Of a DNA stretch of 64,000 nt, positions 47,301 through 59,409 are shown in pieces. The notes beneath the pieces were generated by a model. It saw nothing but the letters and a program-made list of their open reading frames with translations. It did no database searches and was not told the origin of the DNA. The stretch's first letter is position 1. Each line of letters starts with the position of its first letter. A program made the translations under genes and the position numbers. Location: contig JAHLJT010009355.1 of NCBI GenBank assembly GCA_031308135.1, forward strand, positions 7,427,074-7,491,073, in the 5' to 3' direction. The stretch comes from Acheta domesticus. Taxonomy: Eukaryota > Arthropoda > Insecta > Orthoptera > Gryllidae.

Positions 47301-50300
47301 TTGAATCCCCACATTTGGGGGAGGGTTGCCCTGTTGAGGAAATACGTGGCGACTTGCCTTTGTTTCAATGAAGTAGATTTCAATGAAGTGGCTTCTTTCG
47401 AACCAATTCACTTAGTACGTGGACCATCGTCCTTCTGATAGAGTTGCAACTTGATGACACTTGGTTTCGTTGTTGTCGTAGTAGAACTCTTTCGTCGGCG
47501 ATATTTTGACGATATTGAATTCCCTTAAATATGCATTAGTGTTCTTACCAAATATTATTTGAAATTGCATTTCAGCACATTTTTTAGGACCACTTTTCTT
47601 CTAGTCATAGTTGAAATGTTAATGTGAATGAAAGTTGACAGGTGTACTTCGTGAAAATTGTACAGTATTGTACAAAGAAAACATAACAATGACTATTATA
47701 TATAGTTAACTAGCAAGTATTGTATGTCGCCTATTGTATCGGGTTTCTCTTGTTCTTGGTTCCTGTTTCCCTGTTTTCTCAAAAATTAAAAAAAAATCTC
47801 TAAAGGAATGCACTGAATTATATATAGTCATATATATGACAATAATTGCATTAAAGTTAATTTCATGTAAAGAATCTGCAGAACATTTATGCACAAGTTT
47901 TCACCCTATGAGATTGCAAAGCTCGTTTTATTGTACCATTGACTCTTTCTTCCGTTTTAGAAATTTTATTTATATTTCCTAGAACGATGTAATATTCTCA
48001 GTCATTTACTACTCACTAAAAACATTTATGTTTTAAATTACTAGTATTTCACTTATGCAAGAATTGGAAATTCATTACCGCGGAATCCTGCCCGTCCTAG
48101 AGAAATTAAGCTTCCTGCGTGTATCTCAGCTCCAACATGCGCGCTCCTTAACGATGCATTGATCTACGTTTCCAGCGCGTTCGCCCATCCTCTTTAAAGG
48201 CATTTTTGCTTTTTAGATGGATTTCTGGTCGCTCCCTTCACATTTCTTCAGAGAGAATTCCTCTGTCGCAGAAGGAAGTGCCATCGGCTGCTTTCTTCGC
48301 ACAAGCCATGTTTATTTTTATTTGAATATTCTTTAGCCTCGCTTTGCTTTCACCGCGCAGTTCTATACAAATAAATGTAATTACTATCCTCTTGAGCGAA
48401 CCAAATATGCCTTTTTTTATTTCCTCCAAATACCACTTAATTCTAGAGGCAGATGTTAATCCATAGTATCAGAATCGGCCATTCTTCCACTAATGGAAAG
48501 AATACTTTCTCGGAAACATTCGAGTTTTTTCCGAAGATATTCTTTACTGTTTTTCTGCTTCTTTATCTGGCTTGCCAATCCTCACGATCGTGCAAGCGGA
48601 ACCCTCTCCACTCGCTTCCAACAAGATGGCCATGAATGAAATTAATTTCCCTGCTTCTGCCGCCAGTGCTATTTGGAAGACGATTGGTGTTCCCCCAAAA
48701 ACTCAAAGATTTGTGACGGAAGAAAGAATAAAAGCAGCGGGGGAGAGAAAGATCATGAAGAAGACAGAAGATGAGGACGATTCGGTTCGCCAAACTGGGT
48801 GACATTTACCGCGCGGATAATCACGATGTTCTCCTGTTTTTTTATTTTATTTTATAGATCGCCGTTTCCCTTAAACAAATGAAGGGGAACGGGGAGAAGC
48901 GGGAGATAAAGGGGAACGTGTTACGCCCGGGATTGGAAACAATGAAATTAAACGTTAAGCGAAGGAGGAGAATCGGAATAATTTAATTAAGTTCAAGGAG
49001 GAAAGTGCGAGGCGATAAGGGAGGGGTAGCAGTAGTCATTGCGACTCTCGTGCAGAAGTAGAGGGTGAGAGATGAAAAATCGGTTCCAATTTCCTGTAGC
49101 AGATTTGTAGAAGATTACTTTCACGCAAAGTGTCCGATACATAGGGACTTTAGAACGTGATGCATAATGCCAGCTCTTCACGATTTCAAACGTCCTCCCC
49201 TTCTTCTTGCTCATTCATCGAAGTGTTTTTCTCTCTCATTTATGTTCCTCTCACGGTTTCCTCTGCTCTCATTAGTTCGTCTCCTCATTTTTTTTTCTTT
49301 CCGTGAAAATTCCTTGTTTGAAGTTCACTTGCTCGTTTGAGGCAACGTAATCAACGAAAACGTGCGAGTTTTGTGATGGGGGATTAGATTGTTTACTTAT
49401 ATCCGAACAATCAAAGTGAGTTTTTTTTGAGTTTCAGACAATAAAGGTTAGCTGGTCTTTAGTAATTAATGTCAACATATAATCAAGCTGCTAAGGTAAC
49501 GTGCAGCTTTTGTGCCCAAATTGTGTGTTAGAAACTCAATTACTATATCTCACGAAAATAATTTGTTGACGATGATAAAGCTGTTACAGCCTCTGTCCTC
49601 TTCTAAATTCCGACCTTTAAATGAAAAATAATTTTTGCATTGACATTTTGAAGTGAATGCACAAATGTAAACACCCCTCAAACGTGTATATTTTTAGTTT
49701 AAAATACTCCAAGTAGGTTGTTAATAAGTTTCCTGATCTGACGATTTAGCAGTGTCTTAATGACAGGATGTCTTTCGGTGAAAGTTAACGGGGACATCCA
49801 GTTGCAAGTCAATTCAACGGAAAATGACTATGGAATTCACTAGAAATTAAATTTAAAATATTCCTCATCTAGACCTACTTAAAGCTAATGGTGATTGAAG
49901 CTTCCAAATTGTTTCAGAATGCACATGCCCTAAACCTTCATTCATCAGTATTTGCTCAACAAATTTTCCACTAAATTGCAAATTGTCATGGAAAAGAAAA
50001 ATATAGCAACCGGGTATGGATTAATGTAAATCACGTGGTATTTTTAAAAATTGCAACTGGACATTTCAGTAAAAAAACTATATGTATGTAATTTTGTATA
50101 TAATATTTATGTAATATGTAATATGTAATATGTATGTAATGTCTTTTATTATTTAAATATCGCTAATAGCTTTTCTCTAAGTTAATAAGTAAGGTACTTG
50201 TTTATGATGCAGAAGTTTCTCAGTGTGATGTTATTTCGAGAAATTCTCATGGAAAAATATTGGGAAATGCTATTTTTATCCCTAGCATCACCAATTGGGG

Positions 50301-51886
50301 AAGCGGCTCATCCTACGCTTTCTTGTTTGCTTTTATAGGTTTTATTTCTTTTAGGTAGCTGAAAATCATTGATACGGATTATGAGACGATTTTGATTAAA
50401 CGAAATATGACACAATTATAGCTTGCAGAAGATCAAAGCCACATAAAATGGATTTCCGAAAAGTAGCACGCACCCTACTCTAGAACAACGAGTTAAATAC
50501 TCTCATACAACGCTACAATAATTTAAATATTTTAACACAAGCCGTCTTCACGAAATCTGTAATAACCTATTGTAGCACGACAGTACAATTATTCTTTACA
50601 TACAAGAGCGTAAAAAACATAACGCAAGATGTAAATAGCAAATATTTAAAAATGGAAGTTCTCATCCATGGAGGCTTGCTGTCGTACGAAGTTAGCAGTG
50701 TCAAAAGTGGTGACGCATGGAGTAGAAGAAATCAGTCTGTATGCGCAGAATGAAAATAGGCAGAATAACACAATCAAATATTCGCATTTTCGAACAAAAT
50801 CTAAACGTTCAGGAATAGAGCTACAGGAGCCTTTATTTTACATAAAAATATATTAGGTTTATCATGAAATACAAATATTGATGCGTTAAAGTCAATATTT
50901 TTTAACTTATAAAGCTATAAATGAAAAATATTTTCTTTTTAAATGAACGTACATGTATATAATTAGTTTTGTAAATTTATTAATTTATAAAAATAATAAA
51001 AAACATAAATATTGTCAAAATTTAAAAGGTGTGCTTCTGAGGCCCTCTCTCTTAGTAATGCACGGAACCTTGGAAATCCTAAGGTAAAGCGTTTTCTAAA
51101 ATGCTGCCATATCTTAGAAAAAGAAGTTTTGATGTAAAGGTGTTTGAAGATTTCCTTGTACTTAGTGATACTATATTAACAGAAACTATCACTTTCTCCA
51201 TCTACCGACGTTTTTCCGCATTACAGCTATGGCGATTTTTCCCCGCCTTACAGTTATGGCGAATTATAAAGCATTAAAAACTAAAGCTAATGGTACACTT
51301 ATATAGAAATCTTATTAGTATTCAAGTGATGAGAGATGTTGAGAGGTCATGAGATTCGCTGGTAGATCTACAAATGTGAATTGAGAAAAACCAAGTTAGA
51401 TTTCTACTGCTTGGCTTCAAATTTGTGGTCACGGAGTAAAATTTCTTAAGTTTAAAATCTTAGTTTGGAGAAAACAAAGGTTAGATTATTGAGACGACGC
51501 TTTTTCTTACGCTCAACGCTTTTTTCTCGTTAAGGAGGCAGCATTTGAATTCGGTCGTTTTACTACACTGAAATATAAATACGTAACTTGAAGTTTCAGT
51601 ACTTAACCCAATTTCGCCAAAAATGATTTAAGAACTTTGTTGCACAGAGTGTACGTACAGTAGCCATTGCATCGTGTAAAGTCTGTAACCAAGGGGTTGT
51701 TGAAAAGAAGAACGAAGAGGGAAATGATACGAGAAAGACATATGCCCATTTATCATAAATAAATATGTTGTTTTATTGTGAATATCGAATACTCATTTAA
51801 TGATTGAGAATTAATACCGAGCAATGATCAACGCTTCATAAAAAGATAAGTATAAGATCTTTTTTATAACTTCAAACTTTTACCCC
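47301..51886. other. noncoding spacer (copy 2)
   Basis: Counterpart of 31,560-36,108, no gene recognised. Confidence 0.45.
50079..50141. repeat. TATGTAA-type short tandem insertion (copy 2 only)
   Basis: ATATGTATGTAATTTTG...AATATGTAATATGTAATATG replaces a short ATTAACGCCGCG stretch in copy 1 (near 34,351-34,362). The AATATGTAA motif is the same one repeated inside the MITE at 54,671-55,356, so this may be a fragment of that family. Confidence 0.6.
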
Positions 51887-52190
51887 GTGAGCCCAGAAAT
51901 GCTGCTCGTCGGCCCGCACGCGCCTAAGCCGAGAGCGGCAGGGAGGTGCTGCCATCTGGAGGCAGCCGGCAGTTCTCCGTCTTCCTCCGAGACGGATCCT
52001 CTGAGGCTGCAGATCCCGCAGCCTTCTCCTTCGCCTCGGCGGCGGCCCCTCCCGCGACATGTTAAATAGGAAATCGATATCTCTCGAAGGGAAGAATGTA
52101 CCTGGAGCGCAGGCGAACCCTCTGGTGACCCACAAAGGGGAAAAGGAAAAAGGCGACGGTGTCTTCGACAGCACCTGCCGGGACGATCCG
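51887..52190. other. isolated GC-rich patch (copy 2)
   Basis: Counterpart of 36,109-36,420. GCGACCATGTT in copy 1 is GCGACATGTT here, shifting any frame through it. Confidence 0.4.
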
Positions 52191-54509
52191 TGACTTGTGC
52201 TCATTGGCAAGATCAAACTCGTGCACTCCAGCTTCGGAACTATGGCTTGGAACAATATTTAACTCAAGTTGAGTTACGTGCTTAAAAAGTAACAATAGGT
52301 GACAATACAAAATTCACATGTGCTAGCTATTCAGTTTAAGAGATAAAATAAACTAATAAAAAATATGTTCGAAGACTATCTTTGTATTTTATTAGAGAAT
52401 TTTTTTTACTTGCAAATCACAATAAACTTCTGCTAAAAATAGACATAATGTAGTTGACATGTATTTACTCTTCATTCCAAAGTTTTATGCTACATTTTCT
52501 CAAACGTTTTCCTTTTCTTCTTTTCACATTTACGTCCAATTCTTTTCCGAAATACTTCATTAACTTAACTTATGCAATGAAACTAAAAAATATAAAATAT
52601 TAACTAAAAATTAACTATTTTTTGTTTAATTAATTTAATTCGGAACTTATTCTTTGAAAAATATAAAGAAAAACATATATTTGAATTGTTCATTTGTCCA
52701 AAAACAAAAGCTATATCGGTGGTTTCATAATATTCTGCGTCTTTTTAACATATTGAGAGTCAATCAAAGTGTTCCACGTTCAAAATTTTAAAACTGTAAG
52801 TTCTAAATTTGCAACAAATACTGATAATTTTAAATTTACTTTTTGTGCAGCTGCATCAACAAAGTTGAATGTATTTCAGAAAATGTGATATTGAATTTTT
52901 TGGATATTTGTGGAATATTGATAACTACAAGATAAGTATGATTAAAAATAAGCAAATTAATATTCTGAACAGCACATATTTAAATAAAAATGCTGTTACA
53001 TCGAATGACACTAACATTTTGCAAATGAAGATCTTATTATCAATTAACAATGTGTTTATTATATTAACATTATTGTAGCATAACATTTTATTTCATTATT
53101 TTGTGCCAAAGAAGGATTTATATACGTAAAAGAAAATTCGACAATTCAAAAAATGTTATGGTTTCATTCTTGTTCTCAAAATGTAAAGAAACTCCTTTTT
53201 CGTTTGAAGTAATGTTAAATAGAAAAACGTTTGGAATAATGTGCACTTTTTAAAGAAAATATACTATCAGTGTATCTATAAATTTGAAATAAATGAAGGT
53301 GATAGTATAAACAGAAATTTTCCCGCTGGCTTTTGAGTAAGAGTAAATATCATCTCTATTTAGTTTCAACTATCGCATATTCTGATGAGAAAATGTTTAA
53401 ATTATGATGAATTTAATGAATTAAAATACGAAAATAAATTAATCTCAGATAACAGTTTTAAAAACTTCATTAGGCTAATAAATATCGTGGATTGACAAGA
53501 GACTTGGATATAAATATTATAGTATAATACAATGAATATTGGTTGTATGTATTGCGATTTCTTCCTGGCATCTTTTTTTAGAAGCAGATTGCATTTGAAC
53601 ATTGGTGCAGACATTGTAGTTATTTGGTATTAAAACGGCCAAATATTAAAAAGAATATATATTATACATTTATTGTGATATTGTTCCACACATTCTGGTA
53701 TGTGGTCCATCAATTTAGAATTTATATGTAATTCTTCTTCGCTGAGATCTACGATTTTAGGTCAGTGTCGAAACCTAAATATTCTATAATGTGTTTTTCC
53801 TTCAAAAATGCAGATATTATAAGCTAATACAAATCCAAATATACTAGAGGAGGAATATCATAGGAGTGCTACTTCCCTTGACGCTAAGCACGTCACATTT
53901 GCTAGTACATGAATGAACAAGGGTAAAAAAGTACAGACGTTCGTGAAAATAATCTTGAAATATTTTTGAGCATCGAAAGTGTACTACTACACACTGAAAA
54001 CAACATGAAAATGCGAAATTCTGAAGGAAAACGATTCTGTTGTAATTCTATAACTTTGATTTGGGTGTTTCTTGAAGTATACTTGTTAATTAATACAAAT
54101 ATACTAATTTTTTATCAATGTTGTTGGATAATATTGTTTGTTTTTCTTCTTAAAAGAAGTCCCGAGGTGTAAGACTAACGGCGAACGATTCTGTCATCCT
54201 TATCATTTGTAATTCCTCGCAAGGAAAGTGTTATACATACGTAAGTACTTGTGGCAAGAATTTGTTTCAATAACCTCTGTCTCTTATAATTTGTACGCCA
54301 TTAGAACCTTCACTGCATTGGACATTATCAGCTGCAACTGCTGGTCACGAAAGCAACTAAAAACTTTCGGCGAGATACGTCAGAATTTGCGAGTTCGTGT
54401 GTGAAATACCAGTGGTGCAACATCGATACAACTGCCTTTTCACGATTATTTTGCAAAGAACAAGTATGCCATACCAGTAGAAAAATTTTCAAAATGTTAA
54501 TCTAACATG
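52191..54509. other. AT-rich divergent spacer (copy 2)
   Basis: Counterpart of 36,421-38,609 with many substitutions and indels, plus about 130 bp (52,351-52,480) without an obvious match in copy 1. Confidence 0.45.
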
Positions 54510-54634
54510 GCGGATCGCCGCGGGGGAAAATCACCGTCATGTCCCCAGCAAAAACTTGCACTACATTCAGGGAAAGTAATGACGTTAGGCGTTGACGAGC
54601 CTGGAATCACTAACAATCAATCAATCAATCAAAT
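54510..54634 (+). mobile_element. SINE family A 3' end (copy 2)
   Basis: Same fragment as 38,610-38,747, with one extra AATC unit in the tail. Confidence 0.6.
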
Positions 54635-54670
54635 CCAAAATGTTTATCCCCATGATTCGCACTGATAATT

Positions 54671-55356
54671 GGAGACCGGAAAATATGTAGTATTAAACGT
54701 GAAAGTATGTACATAAATATGTAATGAAAACAGTAAGAATATCTCATAAATATGTAAAATCGGATATAATATGTAATCTTATAATTCTCTAAATAAAAAC
54801 CATTTACATACCAAGGAATTACACTTAGAAAAACTACTCTCTTTACATCAAACAACTTTCTCGTCAGTAGTAAAAGCGTAATCTATTATGATCCAGGACT
54901 ATAGTTTAGCATCCAGACTAATCGCACAAACTACGCCAAATCTACACTCGCCAAATCTACGACCAGCAAAGACTATATAATCTTCAATGAAGTGTTATAC
55001 GTCGGCGATCGCATTTTTTTTTCTCGGAAATTAAGGTTACAAATCACAAAGCGCGGTGTCAGTGATATTTTGGACACGTATATTTTCTCAATAATGTAGT
55101 AAAAATGCTGATTAAAAAACTACATATTTTCATAAAAAACTATGAAATTAAATAGAAGAAAATTGATGAAATAAACCAATATATTGTGAAAACAGCGAAT
55201 ATGTAAAATATGTAATATAGTACTAAATATGTAAAAATATGTAACGAAAAAAAATTCGATATTGTGTTAGGAGGGCTATGATTCGCCAAGATTACAATTT
55301 TGAGAACGGTAAGTAGAACGACAAAAAATATGTAATTACATTAAAATCCGGTCTCT
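54671..55356. mobile_element. 686-bp MITE with 10-bp TSD, copy-2 only
   Basis: ACTGATAATT is at 54,661-54,670 and 55,357-55,366. Copy 1 has it once (39,220-39,229), an empty site. Ends are GGAGACCGG and CCGGTCTCT, inverted repeats differing only at the outermost base. The AT-rich interior repeats ATATGTAA at least eight times near both ends, the pattern of subterminal transposase-binding sites. No transposase frame. A 10-bp target duplication fits Mutator-like elements best (9-10 bp). hAT (8 bp) is less likely. Superfamily is inference. Confidence 0.9.
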
Positions 55357-55434
55357 ACTGATAATTCATGTCTTCCAAATTTTGCGTGGCCGTAGTCGGA
55401 GCGCAGCGGGTCTCGAACCGGCGTCCCCGAGGGA

Positions 55435-55525
55435 GGCGCGGCGCGGCGCGGCGCGGCGCGGCGCGGCGCGGCGCGGCGCGGCGCGGCGCGGCGCGGCGCG
55501 GCGCGGCGCGGCGCGGCGCGGCGCG
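55435..55525. repeat. (GGCGC)n array, about 18 units
   Basis: Near-perfect pentamer run of about 91 bp. Copy 1 has three units at 39,960-39,975. Confidence 0.95.
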
Positions 55526-55845
55526 GGCGCGGGGCCGGGAGGAGCTGCCGTCGCGGCGGCGGCGGGCGCCGACGGAAGAGGGGAGGGGCGGGAAAAAAAG
55601 ATTTTTAGTGCTGGTGAAGAATTCCGCCGGGCGGGCGCGAGCTTTGATGTGGCCGTTTGAAGTGGGCCGCCGCCGCCTCCGCCGCCGCGACCGGCAGCGT
55701 GCGAGGAGCGGCGGCGCAGGCGGCAGTGGATGTGGCAGCGGGACGGTGGTGGTGGTAGTAGAAGAGGAGGCAGTTGTGACAACGGGGTGGCAGAGGTGGT
55801 GGCGATGATGTTAACGGCAGGGATGGTAGCAATGATGTTAATGGA

Positions 55846-56350
55846 GTGGCGAAGGCGGAGGCGGAGGCGGCGAAGGCGGAGGCGGCGAAGGCAGAGGCGG
55901 CGAAGGCGGCGGCGGTGAAGGCGGAGGCGGTGAAGGCGGAGGCGGTGAAGGCGGAGGCGGTGAAGGCGGAGGCGGTGAAGGCGGAGGCGGTGAAGGCGGA
56001 GGCGGTGAAGGCGGAGGCGGTGAAGGCGGAGGCGGTGAAGGCGGAGGCGGTGAAGGCGGAGGCGGTGAAGGCGGAGGCGGTGAAGGCGGAGGCGGTGAAG
56101 GCGGAGGCGGTGAAGGCGGAGGCGGTGAAGGCGGAGGCGGTGAAGGCGGAGGCGGTGAAGGCGGAGGCGGTGAAGGCGGAGGCGGCGAAGGCGGAGGCGG
56201 CGAAGGCGGAGGCGGCGAAGGCGGAGGCGGTGAAGGCGGAGGCGGCGAAGGCGGAGGCGGTGAAGGCGGAGGCGGTGAAGGCGGAGGCGGTGAAGGCGGA
56301 GACGGTGAAGGCGGAGGCGGTGAAGGCGGAGGCGGTGAAGGCGGAGACGG
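55846..56350. repeat. 15-bp GGTGAAGGCGGAGGC minisatellite, long allele
   Basis: About 33 units. The central block (55,916-56,180) is homogeneous GGTGAAGGCGGAGGC, with GGCG variants at both sides and GAGAC variants at the right end. This is a higher-order layout consistent with recent central expansion. Confidence 0.95.
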
Positions 56351-56860
56351 TGGGGATGACGGCGGCGACAGAGGAGACTGAGAAACTGGTGACGGTGGGG
56401 TAGTGGCGTCGGCGGTGACAGAGCAGGCGGTAGGGGTGGGAGTGGCAGCGTTGGAGGCAGAAGAGTCAGTGTATGAGTAGTGATGGAGGTGACAGTGATG
56501 ATGACGGTGGCGGAGACAGCGACAGAGGAATCGGATGTGCCGGTGGCAGTGGGGTGGTAGCGGCGGCGGTGGTGACAGAGGAGGTGGTGATGGTGGGCGG
56601 CGGCGGTGGCAGCGGCCGATTAGCGAGCGGTTATGGCGGTGGCAGTGGGGGAGGGGTAGCGACAGAGGAGGCGGTGATGGAGGTGGCGGCGGCAGGGGCC
56701 GGTTAGCGAGCGGGCTATCGACAGCGCTTGGCAGCCGCCGCACAAAGACATGTCAATAGCTGCCGCCGCCGCCGCTGAGGGCGTTTTTGTCGCGGCGCGC
56801 GCCGCCTCTGTCGCCCCGCGCCGCCCTGTTCACCTGCCAGCAGCTCGCCGCGCCTTCTCC

Positions 56861-58179
56861 CTTCTACCTTAAACACCCGAGTCTAGGAACAGCAGAGTTC
56901 GATTTAGTTAGCTGAATATACTGTCGCATGAGACACAATACTTCATGTTGGATCATTTTTATTGCTCTAATGGCTGTTGTTTTTATTGCCTTCTTCAGGG
57001 CTACATGGCTTGTAACTAGGCTTCTCGCTGCCGCTCCTTTTATATCGGTGTATTTACGTGCGTTTCACTTTCTTTTTTGCCTTTTTTCGAGAAATTTTGC
57101 ATGAAATATAGTCAATTTTTAAACCATTATTTTCTCAAAAACTATTCCAATCTTTTCTTTAATTTTCCTCCCTCGTATGTACCAAAGGGTGGTAGAGGTT
57201 TTTTTTGTCTTAAATGATATCTGTTTAAAAATTAGATGTTTAAATACGTCATTCCAATTTCTTTTTCATAAAAAAACGAGCAGTTTTTGCATAATTTCTG
57301 CTTGAAGTTAATGCTATTTATAAAACAAAATCTCTAGCGGCTGAAGTAATGTGGCATTTCGTCCTAGTTGTAATGCATACATTTGCCATTTCTTTACAAG
57401 CCTACAGTTCCTTTATTACAAAAATAAGAAGAATAAAAAGTAAATATTGAAAATAATAATTGTGTTGACGAATCAATGACAATTTCTTTATTCGGTAAGA
57501 TACAAAATTACTACTCAATTTCACAAGAATTATGGTACGAGAAACGATTTATTTAGAAACTTCAAAACAGTTGACAACATCGAACTGTACACAGCTGCCT
57601 AACAAAACACTTAATCACTTCACTAAATTTTACATGCCTGCGTTTTCTCCACTTATTTTTTGCCCCATTCCTGACTACTTAGTTCGAGTTCCCAAGTGAA
57701 ATTTGTTACTCTTGTGCTTTTAGGCCAGAGAACCGACCGTGCGCTGACTACAGCTGAGTGGAAGTCGACCTTTTGCCAGAAGGGACAGGCTGGCGCCAAT
57801 TGATAGAATCGATCGATTCTCTTGTTCTCTTTGATCAATTCCAGGTGAATGTCGGAGCCAGCGGATACTTCGCGTGCAATCCTTCCCCATCCTAAACTCC
57901 CTTCCTTTCATGGAGCCAGGTGATCGATTGGTCTCCCAACGACCTACAGTCTATTCTTCACTGATCTGAGGAACTCTACGTCAAGAATGGGAGATCCGAG
58001 ATGCAGTTACAAGCTGGTCGATGCCCGAAAGGCTCATTAATCGGTTATTTCAGAAAGACCACTTCTTCACTAGCTCTTCGGCGCGGGCAAGTTGTTGTAA
58101 ATTGCCACATCTCTGGAGGTGTGGCTAATTTGCAGAAAACAGTACCACGTCTGCTTAGATTATATCCATGGCATTCGCT
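56861..58179. other. spacer (copy 2)
   Basis: Counterpart of 41,111-42,434. No gene. Confidence 0.4.
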
Positions 58180-58366
58180 TATGACGGTGAACGGATTTTG
58201 GCACTAGCTAGATAGCTGAACGAATTCTGTCTCTGTCTGGGCGAGAATTCTAGCGGCCGGCTGCTCTGATCGGTAGTTTTTCATGGTTGTCCAATCAATA
58301 CCGGGCGAATGCCGAAAAAACACACAAACACACTAATATGCACTAAACTATCACACTTCTGTTCGC
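58180..58366 (+). mobile_element. SINE family A fragment (copy 2)
   Basis: Counterpart of 42,435-42,612 with the same landmarks. Confidence 0.65.
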
Positions 58367-59175
58367 TTGTACGACCGATTGAAATGTATTTGTTATTGTA
58401 ATTATTTTTGAATTTCTTTGTTGTGGGCCTTCAATGTTTGTGATGGTTTTACTGTTTTCATTAATCACAATGTAATGATTGTGCTTAACAGAAGGGAATA
58501 AATATTTACACTATATTGTATTTATTCAGGGCTGATGATTCTTTAGTATGCACCATAGATCTGAATAGAACAGCTTACTGAAATCATCCTTAACTTAAAA
58601 CACTTTCAAATTCAAAGCAAAAGATAATATTTATTCATAATAAAAAAAATTAACTTACATAATATTCTTTAAATGAAAATAATAACAAAACCTCTAGTCA
58701 AATCCACAATATTAATAACGATTTCAAATATTTAATTCCATTTAGTTTCTCACAGTACCATCAATTAATGCTCCGCAAATTCGGCATTACATCTTTTACC
58801 TCAAATGCTCCACTCAATTATTCAACTCTGCTTAAAACGTTTTAATTCATCTTTGGCCCAAAAACGCTAGATCCAACTTTACGTCCTCACTCATGAACGT
58901 TCAATTTCTTTCTCCCGCTTATTCTCAGGTCGGCAATCTGTATGCCATAAAACATACGCATAACATACAATTACGACTCATTACAAATTGAAGGTTGAGA
59001 TTTCTTTCGTAATGAAATGTATTTATCGATTTATAATTTTTTATATAAACGTTTTCAAAGTATTATTATAATTTTGAGTTGTATCGTTTGAGTTTTTCAA
59101 GTGCTTGCTGGTCAGAAGGTACAGAATTATAATATTCACCCTTACCAACACTACCAAAAGAACCGTGAAATGGTG
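58367..59175. other. AT-rich spacer (copy 2, right end of match)
   Basis: Counterpart of 42,613-43,418, differing mainly by short indels. Confidence 0.5.
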
Positions 59176-59409
59176 CAACTATGTGTCAATTATAGTCCTC
59201 ACAGTCCTCCATCGGCTCCTATCCTTCCATGATTTATTTTTAATATATTAGTTAATTAGATTTATAGATTAGGGATGCTGATCAATTCATTTCAGGTTCT
59301 GTTAGGTGCTGTTTGAAAGGAGAAATTGTGATTATCTTTCAATATTGTCATTATCTCTCAATGACAATTTATAGGAGAAATTGTCAATCTCTCAAATACA
59401 CTTTGCCTG

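Larger units (their letters stand above)
55380..56860. other. GC/GGC-rich low-complexity island (copy 2)
   Basis: Counterpart of 39,905-41,110 with expanded GGCGC and 15-bp arrays. A 301-codon minus frame starting at 56,743 begins like the copy-1 frame but after a poly-G indel becomes PPPPSPPPPS instead of AASAFAASAF, so the frame is not preserved. Confidence 0.5.
44419..59175 (+). repeat. duplicated segment, copy 2 (contig start after the gap)
   Basis: Starts in CCGCCCCCGCG repeat matching the right part of the 28.4-29.1 kb island, then follows copy 1 to GAAATGGTG at 59,167-59,175, after which unique sequence continues. Copy-2-only features: the 686-bp MITE (54,671-55,356), expanded arrays at 46,239-46,421, 55,435-55,525 and 55,846-56,350, a short TATGTAA-rich insertion (50,079-50,141) and about 130 bp near 52,351-52,480. 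Sequence agreement is poorest within the first few hundred bases after the gap, as expected at a contig end. Confidence 0.95.

Noticed and set aside
55846..56350. Regular 15-bp spacing considered as a CRISPR-like array
   Set aside because: No unique spacers. A pure minisatellite in a eukaryotic background.
28960..59175. True segmental tandem duplication
   Set aside because: Both copy boundaries coincide exactly with the two sides of an assembly gap, which a biological duplication would not do. Kept open pending read depth.
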